A stretch of 19,780 nucleotides of DNA, from positions 1 through 19,780 of the forward strand of contig JALOMY010000013.1 of assembly GCA_025455225.1 (NCBI GenBank), in the 5' to 3' direction. This document shows, in pieces, positions 14,753-19,780 of this stretch. The stretch comes from Cyclobacteriaceae bacterium (lineage in GTDB: Bacteria; Bacteroidota; Bacteroidia; Cytophagales; Cyclobacteriaceae). Within the stretch, counting starts at the first letter, position 1. Every line of letters begins with the position of its first letter. A model generated the notes under the pieces. It was not told the origin of the DNA. It made no database searches and was given only the letters and a program-made list of their open reading frames with translations. A program made the translations under genes and the position numbers.

Positions 14753-16300
14753 TTACCGCTTATTTGATTCAAGAAATTCAAATTCGGCCTGGTATAAACC
14801 TTTGCGCAATACGGGTGTATGACCAAACTCCATAATCATTTGTAATTCCTTCTGAAACGGATTCCATTCTGGTACGTTCTTCCCATTTGGATTTCCCGTT
14901 TTTACAAAATTGATCCAATAAGCAGACATTGTGTGTTCAACCAGGTAGTCTGAATTTTGCCAGGGACGATTCCACTTGTTTAAAGTGTGCAAGGCATACG
15001 GTACTTCGGAAGTATGAAACGCTCCATAATTTGGAAAACCAGGTTTGTCGGTTGGGATATAACTGAACTGATACAAAAAACTATTGCTTCTATTGCTGAT
15101 GGCCCACAGGTAATCGGGGAAGGCAGCGAAGTTCATAAGCCCGAGTTTGTCTTGCGAGGTTTTTATTTCTTCTTCTGTTCCGGCTGGAAAAAGTTCCAAA
15201 AATTCTTTAGCATGATCTCCATACAAAGAGGTTGCCATGGCTTTGAATTGTTCAACCGTTTGTGGCGTACTACGCATCAGTGCGCCATCCCCCATAACCC
15301 AGCCTGCCATTAACGGTACATCGTTATGCTTTTTATTGCTGAAGATCGTACGCATATCTTCCGGTATTACGTAACCGTCTGTAATAGGCGCAAATGTTCC
15401 AAAAGGCATAGTATTCCCCAATTTCAATAAACTGTCGGCAGGTAATTTTCGGAGTGCTTCAATAGTAAAAGTCCCGGTCTTTTGCGAAAGGCTTTGACCT
15501 TCCTTCTCGGCTTCTTCCAACGATTTTGTAGGTCGGTTCAACGTTGCCCCGCTTTGAGCGATTGCCCCCCGAAACAATCCTTTTGTTAAGGGTGAGGCTA
15601 CCAACGATTGAACGCTCATAGATCCTGCCGATTGTCCGGCAATTGTTACTTTTTCAGGATCACCTCCGAATGATGTAATGTTTTCTTTTATCCATCGAAG
15701 TGCTTCGATTTGATCCATGATGCCATAGTTACCTGATGCGTGGTGAGGAGTTTCTATCGATAATTCAGGATGGGCAAGGAATCCAAAAATCCCTAACCGG
15801 TAATTAATGCTGACATACACGATTCCCTCACGTGCCAACGCTTCTCCATCATAAACAGCACATGAAGCGGACCCTGATACAAATGCTCCCCCATGAATCC
15901 AAACCAAAACGGGTAATTTGGCTTTGTTTGATGTTGAGGGTGTCCAGATGTTGAGATACAAACAATCTTCACTAAGGGATTCAGGTGGTGCGATGAATTC
16001 CTCCGTCCACATCATGAATGGCTGAGGAGTATTTTGCATTGCGCTGGGGGAAAAATCTTTGCATTCCCGAACGTTGGCGCTGGGCTTCACCGGCTGAGGT
16101 GCTTTCCACCGCAATTCACCAACAGGAGGCTTGGCATAAGGAACACCTTTGAAGATGGTTACTTTTCCATCGTCACTTTTCAAACCAGAGAGATTACCTG
16201 ATGTGGTGTTAACAATTGGAGTTTTGTCCTTAATGCCTGAATCATTCTGAGCCTGGGCATATCCGACCACCAGCAGAACAATTACAACTAATCGAAACAT
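14753..16300 (-). CDS. Secreted type-B carboxylesterase (first of two paralogues)
   Basis: This 515-residue alpha/beta-hydrolase of the type-B carboxylesterase family (para-nitrobenzyl esterase-like) has a Sec signal peptide, MFRLVVIVLLVVGYAQA, with likely cleavage after AQA, so it acts outside the cytoplasm. Visible motifs are YAKPPVGELRWKAPQP (55-70), EDCLYLNIWTP (111-121), the oxyanion region HGGAF (136-140), and nucleophile Ser224 in GQSAGS. His429 in AFHTSEVPYA is the base. The triad acid is apparently Asp338 in GWVMGDGA, where most relatives have Glu. It hydrolyses esters, but the substrate is unknown. Eight bases separate it from the upstream paralogue, so they form one transcript. Both proteins place the nucleophile at residue 224, consistent with tandem duplication. 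Confidence 0.9.
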   Translation of the reverse strand: MFRLVVIVLLVVGYAQAQNDSGIKDKTPIVNTTSGNLSGLKSDDGKVTIFKGVPYAKPPVGELRWKAPQPVKPSANVRECKDFSPSAMQNTPQPFMMWTEEFIAPPESLSEDCLYLNIWTPSTSNKAKLPVLVWIHGGAFVSGSASCAVYDGEALAREGIVYVSINYRLGIFGFLAHPELSIETPHHASGNYGIMDQIEALRWIKENITSFGGDPEKVTIAGQSAGSMSVQSLVASPLTKGLFRGAIAQSGATLNRPTKSLEEAEKEGQSLSQKTGTFTIEALRKLPADSLLKLGNTMPFGTFAPITDGYVIPEDMRTIFSNKKHNDVPLMAGWVMGDGALMRSTPQTVEQFKAMATSLYGDHAKEFLELFPAGTEEEIKTSQDKLGLMNFAAFPDYLWAISNRSNSFLYQFSYIPTDKPGFPNYGAFHTSEVPYALHTLNKWNRPWQNSDYLVEHTMSAYWINFVKTGNPNGKNVPEWNPFQKELQMIMEFGHTPVLRKGLYQAEFEFLESNKR

Positions 16301-16308
16301 GTCCTACT

Positions 16309-17952
16309 TTATTTTTTAGCCATTTTATCCAGGAACCAATATCTTGGTTCATCCTTGCTTTTAACTGATTTGGATTCTGCATCAATTACCATCACGGGGG
16401 GTTCCTGATCTCCAGGTTTAGCAGCCGGCCACTCGGGCAATTTGTCTCCGTTGGGATTTCCGGTCTTGATAAAATTGGCAAAGAAGTTTAACATCGTTTC
16501 AGAAACTTTGAAGTCCTCAGTTGTCCATGCATAATCGTTCACCAGGTGAAGGTTTCCCATGGCATATTCAATTTCACAGGCGTGGGGCGCACCTATAGGA
16601 GTAAATGCAGGCGCTCTTTGCTGGGCCGCAGTTGTACCTCCAGCCAAACCCGGTGCAAGCGATTGGTCTTTTAACGGAGGCCGCAATTTACTGTAGAGAT
16701 AACGATACACGGGTTGATTGCTGCTTTTTCGATGCACATCAAACCATTTCCAGGTACTGTAAGCAATAAACCGATCGGATGCAAGATTGGTTGCGGCCCA
16801 TTCTATTTCCTCTTTTGTGTTATGCGGAACAATGCTTAACAACTCCTCATAATCATTAGGATAAGCTTCTTTTACTTTCTGAATGAAATTCTCTTTCGTA
16901 TAGGGCAATCCCTGCATAAAGGCCATTCCCGGAATTTCAGCTGAATTCCATCCAACCAACAAGGGTACCTGGGCTTGCTCTTTAGATTCAAAAATTTCAA
17001 GCATGCTTTTGGGAAAGAAATACCCATCGATTACCGATGGAAATCCAAAACGTCTCGATTCCTGGTAAACTTCATAAAGCTCTCGCGTGCTTGCTGATCG
17101 TAACTGTGTCAACGAAGTATACCCTGCTTTCTGAGCGAACTCCAATCCTTGTTTTTCTGCCTCTGCCAATGGCACAGCCGATAAAGCACTTATACCTGAT
17201 CCGCTCTCACCAATGGCACCGGCAATTAGATTTTTAGACAAAGGAGAAACCATCTGGGCACTTACAGAAACTGATCCGGCTGATTCACCCGCAATGGTCA
17301 CTTTCTTTGGATCACCACCAAATGAGGCTATGTTCTTCTGTACCCATTGTAAGGCAAAGGCCTGGTCAAGATAACCGTAATTACCAGAAGCTTTATAAGA
17401 CGTTTCTTTGCTGAGTTCAGGATGGGCAAAAAAGCCAAACAGTCCGAGACGGTAATTTACCGTTACCACCACGATACCCTTCTTAGCCATGCTGGCACCA
17501 TCGTACCGCGGTTCGGAACCGTCACCGGCTACAAAACCACCACCATAAAAATATACCAGTACGGGTAATCCGGTTGTGTTACGTTTGGCAGGTGTCCAAA
17601 CGTTCAGGTAAAGACAATCTTCACTAACTCCATTCGACCTGGAATTCATATCGCCAAAAACGATGGCTTGTATCGGCCTCGGACCAAATTGCTTAGTCAT
17701 CTTTACACCTTTCCAGGCTTCCAATGGTTGAGGCGCTTTCCAGCGCAACTCGCCTACCGGTGGTTTAGCAAATGGAATTCCGAGGTAATACTGAAGACCG
17801 GAACGGGTATCGTATAGTCCTTCAATAAGGCCCTGTTCAATTTTAACCTGTACCGGAAAAGCATCCTTATGCTGTGATAAAGCATTGAAATACAATACGT
17901 AAAAGCAAGTACTTAAAGTAAAATATGCAAAGTTTCTAAGTAAGATTTTCAT
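16309..17952 (-). CDS. Secreted type-B carboxylesterase (second of two paralogues)
   Basis: This 547-residue paralogue of the neighbour is the promoter-proximal gene of the pair. The N-terminus MKILLRNFAYFTLSTCFYVLYF looks like a signal peptide, so it is exported. It carries FAKPPVGELRWKAPQP (61-76), EDCLYLNVWTP (111-121), nucleophile Ser224 in GESAGS, Glu339 in GWNSAEIPG as the triad acid and His457 in GAPHACEIEYA as the base. The oxyanion loop reads YGGGF (136-140) instead of the usual HGGGF or the HGGAF of its partner. A Gly, Ala and Gln-rich insert at about 433-450 precedes the His, and a longer C-terminal tail makes it the larger of the two. I choose the ATG at 17952; a TTG at 17973 is in frame but would extend the N-terminus with polar residues before the signal peptide. 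Confidence 0.9.
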   Translation of the reverse strand: MKILLRNFAYFTLSTCFYVLYFNALSQHKDAFPVQVKIEQGLIEGLYDTRSGLQYYLGIPFAKPPVGELRWKAPQPLEAWKGVKMTKQFGPRPIQAIVFGDMNSRSNGVSEDCLYLNVWTPAKRNTTGLPVLVYFYGGGFVAGDGSEPRYDGASMAKKGIVVVTVNYRLGLFGFFAHPELSKETSYKASGNYGYLDQAFALQWVQKNIASFGGDPKKVTIAGESAGSVSVSAQMVSPLSKNLIAGAIGESGSGISALSAVPLAEAEKQGLEFAQKAGYTSLTQLRSASTRELYEVYQESRRFGFPSVIDGYFFPKSMLEIFESKEQAQVPLLVGWNSAEIPGMAFMQGLPYTKENFIQKVKEAYPNDYEELLSIVPHNTKEEIEWAATNLASDRFIAYSTWKWFDVHRKSSNQPVYRYLYSKLRPPLKDQSLAPGLAGGTTAAQQRAPAFTPIGAPHACEIEYAMGNLHLVNDYAWTTEDFKVSETMLNFFANFIKTGNPNGDKLPEWPAAKPGDQEPPVMVIDAESKSVKSKDEPRYWFLDKMAKK

Positions 17953-17963
17953 TATTGTCTCAT

Positions 17964-17998
17964 TTTGTAACAATAGTACATTGCAATACCTACATTTG
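17964..17998 (+). promoter_or_regulatory. Bacteroidota-type promoter of the Nudix regulator gene
   Basis: TACATTTG at 17991-17998 is an exact match to the Bacteroidota -7 element TAnnTTTG, and TTTG at 17964-17967 lies 23 nt upstream as a -33 element, at the long end of the accepted spacing. The GTG start of the regulator gene is 26 nt after the -7 element, giving a very short leader. The same 72-nt gap must also drive the divergent esterase genes, so one bound factor here could control both. Confidence 0.5.
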
Positions 17999-18024
17999 CT
18001 ACGATTTAATCAAAAAGTACACGA

Positions 18025-18723
18025 GTGGAATCATCCGACTTCATTCCTAACCTTGCCTATGATTCGGTGATCTTCGGGTTTTCAGGCGATCAACTTAAGA
18101 TTCTCCTGATGGAATATCACAATACAGGATTATTTGCTTTGCCCGGTGGATTTGTAAAGAAAACCGAAAACCTGGATGATGCCGTCCGAAGAGGGCTGGC
18201 CGAACGTACCGGACTAACTCATATATATCTCGAACAATTCCACACCTTCGGCAATCTAAGCCGGCATAAGCCCGAAGTGATGAAAACCATACTTATTGCC
18301 AATGGGCACGATCCAAATGGTCCGATGAGGTGGTTATTAGACCGGTTTATTTCCGTGGCCTATTATGCATTAATTGACTACCGGTACGTCATACCAAGAC
18401 CCGATGAACTCTCCGATTCGTGCACCTGGTATCATGTTGATCAGCTCCCTGAATTGATTCTTGATCATAGAGAAATCGTTAATAAGGCCCTGGAAAACTT
18501 ACGTGAAAATCTTGACCGGAAGTTGGTTGGTATGAACTTACTTCCTGAAAAATTTACGATGCAGGAATTGCAGCGTGTTTATGAAGCCATATCAGGAACT
18601 TCCTTCAGACGTACTTCTTTTCAGCGAAAAATGCTCGCCATGGAAGTGCTGATACGGCATGAAAAAAAATATTCAGGTAAAGCGCATAAAGCCCCTTACC
18701 TATACAGTTTTACAAGAAAGTGA
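18025..18723 (+). CDS. Nudix-fold winged-helix transcription regulator (NrtR-like)
   Basis: This 232-residue protein has an N-terminal Nudix fold (about 8-140) and a C-terminal winged helix (about 165-232; LPEKFTMQELQRVYEAISG at 173-191, then RRTSFQRKMLA at 195-205). This layout belongs to NrtR-like regulators, which in Bacteroidota often sense sugar or NAD-related metabolites. The Nudix box (42-64) keeps Gly42, Glu48, Arg56, Glu60 and Gly63, but Gly57 and Arg61 replace two key glutamates, so hydrolase activity is probably lost and the domain should act as a ligand sensor. The start is GTG at 18025: an in-frame stop lies 16 nt upstream and the next in-frame ATG is inside the domain. It is divergent from the esterase pair, its likeliest target. 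Confidence 0.85.
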   Translation: MESSDFIPNLAYDSVIFGFSGDQLKILLMEYHNTGLFALPGGFVKKTENLDDAVRRGLAERTGLTHIYLEQFHTFGNLSRHKPEVMKTILIANGHDPNGPMRWLLDRFISVAYYALIDYRYVIPRPDELSDSCTWYHVDQLPELILDHREIVNKALENLRENLDRKLVGMNLLPEKFTMQELQRVYEAISGTSFRRTSFQRKMLAMEVLIRHEKKYSGKAHKAPYLYSFTRK

Positions 18724-18735
18724 ATTCGAAATTAA

Positions 18736-18996
18736 TCACCTGGCCAATGATTCCGATGCCACGCCTCCAACTTCTGTTGTTAATTTCTTAACCACTTCAT
18801 TCATTCGTTTTTCGAAATCATTAAAACGCTGATCTATGCGCTCGTCAAGGGCATCAGCCAAATCCCTTCCTTTTTGAGCAATCCCTTTCCGGGAACCTTT
18901 TTTCCTTAATGGAAAAAGCATGATCCCCAACAATACACCAACGGTTAGTGTAGCGGTCATTCCGATTAAAGCATTTTTGGTTCTCATATACTTCAT
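18736..18996 (-). CDS. YtxH-like small membrane protein
   Basis: This 86-residue protein has one N-terminal membrane helix (about residues 8-30, ALIGMTATLTVGVLLGIMLF) followed by basic residues (RKKGSRKG) and a charged, probably coiled-coil tail (about 43-76). This arrangement is typical of YtxH-domain proteins, which are linked to stress or envelope functions but have no defined activity. The ATG at 18996 is used, with another in-frame ATG three codons later. It converges with the Nudix regulator gene with only 12 nt between stops and lies 80 nt after the secreted-protein gene upstream. The similarity rests on layout rather than a specific catalytic motif. Confidence 0.7.
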   Translation of the reverse strand: MKYMRTKNALIGMTATLTVGVLLGIMLFPLRKKGSRKGIAQKGRDLADALDERIDQRFNDFEKRMNEVVKKLTTEVGGVASESLAR

Positions 18997-19076
18997 GTTA
19001 ACTATTCATTTCACCAAATTCTTTCCCTATTCGAATTATGATCATACTATCTCAGGGTAAATATTCAACTGACCTG

Positions 19077-19628
19077 TTATAAGCGTATCAGTTTGTCGGC
19101 TTTACCAAAAATTTCAAAACCAGATAATTGCTCACCCTGAATCTGAACCGGTTCAGCAAATGCCCCTGAATTGATGTAAACCTGAAAATTGAACAGCATA
19201 TTTTCATTATCGCTGAACGTCAGGCCGGTTAAATACATTTCCGTTATCCATTTTCGGGATCCAACTTCAAGCCTTGTTTTCAATTTTACGGGAGAATTGC
19301 CTTTGAAATAAGATAGATCGATGCTTCCATCGTTCTCCTGGGGTAGCTCTGCAGAAATAAAGATGTACTCAATTCCGCTTGCTAATTCTTCAAGAATCAT
19401 TTTATCGCTGGCCGGACCGGTAAATGAAAAGAGAGAGGCAATCGGTATTCTAAATTCAAACTCCATTAGCGATCGGTTTAATCTAACGGCCATATCGTTT
19501 GACCTGAAATTACGCTCCAGGCAATCTGTCTGAATTCGAATGGTACATGGATTTCCTGCCGTGAAATCGGATTGACCAAGCACACAACTACATATGAGAG
19601 CACATAGAAAAATAATTAACTTGCTCAT
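19077..19628 (-). CDS. Secreted protein, possibly YceI-like
   Basis: This 183-residue protein has a short hydrophobic signal (MSKLIIFLCALICSCVLG), probably cleaved before QSDF, so it is exported; a lipoprotein reading at Cys15 is less convincing. The rest alternates polar and hydrophobic residues as in a beta-barrel or sandwich. RSLMEFEFRIPIASLFSF, the later ILEELASGIEYIFISAEL and SRKWITEMYLTGL recall the YceI-like lipocalin-like family, in which FEF.IP and charged strands occur at similar places, but the match is weak. YceI proteins bind isoprenoid-type lipids in the periplasm; that function is only a guess here. Its upstream region holds two inverted repeats near the right edge. Confidence 0.6.
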   Translation of the reverse strand: MSKLIIFLCALICSCVLGQSDFTAGNPCTIRIQTDCLERNFRSNDMAVRLNRSLMEFEFRIPIASLFSFTGPASDKMILEELASGIEYIFISAELPQENDGSIDLSYFKGNSPVKLKTRLEVGSRKWITEMYLTGLTFSDNENMLFNFQVYINSGAFAEPVQIQGEQLSGFEIFGKADKLIRL

Positions 19629-19780
19629 TTTGCTATAATTAGCTTTTAAATACCCCTTTCTGCGATATTAAATTAACTCCGCAAATTCAGGTTTGGGATG
19701 ATGCGTGTTGCCAATAAAAGATGATTGAAATCATCATTATCATGTGAATTGTTTCAACAATTGATTGAATAAATGCTTTA
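19629..19780. other. Right-edge non-coding region with two perfect inverted repeats
   Basis: No gene start is visible here. It contains GATGATT (19720-19726) with AATCATC (19729-19735), and AATTGTT (19747-19753) with AACAATT (19756-19762), each with a 2-nt centre, 11 nt apart. They lie upstream of the minus-strand secreted protein gene and may be operators for it or for a gene beyond the edge. Confidence 0.4.

Noticed and set aside
17953..17973. TTG start extending the larger esterase by seven residues
   Set aside because: It would put polar residues before the signal peptide; the ATG at 17952 fits better.
18736..18996. Reading the small protein as a toxin or antitoxin
   Set aside because: A single membrane helix with a charged coil fits YtxH-like proteins, and there is no partner gene.
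1..19780. CRISPR array, mobile element, tRNA or rRNA
   Set aside because: No regularly spaced direct repeats, transposase motifs, cloverleaf sequence or rRNA stretch could be seen.

Overview
The window looks like chromosomal DNA of a Bacteroidota bacterium, probably an environmental member of the Cytophagales or a relative. The clues are several exported lipoproteins with LLTAC or LLAC lipoboxes, a GH97 glycosidase, a GRP-type sugar transporter, an FtsX/MacB-type permease of the Bacteroidota kind, a Nudix/winged-helix regulator, starts without clear Shine-Dalgarno sequences, and one good TAnnTTTG -7 element. I see no tRNA, rRNA, CRISPR array, insertion sequence or phage gene. Genus and species cannot be told from the sequence alone.

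Left part (1-1706). The 3' half of a cysM-type cysteine synthase runs off the left edge. It meets a small unrecognised gene (494-748, minus), then a HAD-IIA (NagD-like) phosphatase (930-1706, minus). The gap between the last two holds a cluster of inverted repeats.

Core (1841-8266, plus). This is a tight five-gene operon with one 8-nt overlap and three gaps of 10-12 nt: ribokinase, exported ADP-ribosylglycohydrolase-family lipoprotein, GRP-family glucose/ribose-type transporter, exported nucleoside hydrolase lipoprotein, and GH97 glycosidase lipoprotein. Read as a pathway, three envelope lipoproteins release ribose (or another sugar) from ribosylated or glycosylated compounds, the transporter brings it across the inner membrane, and the kinase makes ribose 5-phosphate. 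It resembles the ribose-utilisation (rus) loci of Bacteroides, but has no SusC/SusD pair and no regulator beside it, and it carries a GH97. This is the most interesting system in the window.

Middle (8375-14721). A MASE1-domain histidine kinase with no partner regulator (minus) stands divergent to a three-gene plus-strand run: a PcaF-like thiolase, a RibD-C/DHFR-type reductase coupled to it by 2 nt, and an FtsX/MacB-type ABC permease without an ATPase gene.

Right part (14753-19780). Two tandem secreted type-B carboxylesterases (minus) are divergent from a GTG-started Nudix-fold transcription regulator whose Nudix box has lost key glutamates, which suggests a ligand sensor. A YtxH-like small membrane protein and a secreted, possibly YceI-like protein (both minus) complete the window. 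The last 150 bases have no gene but contain two adjacent perfect inverted repeats.
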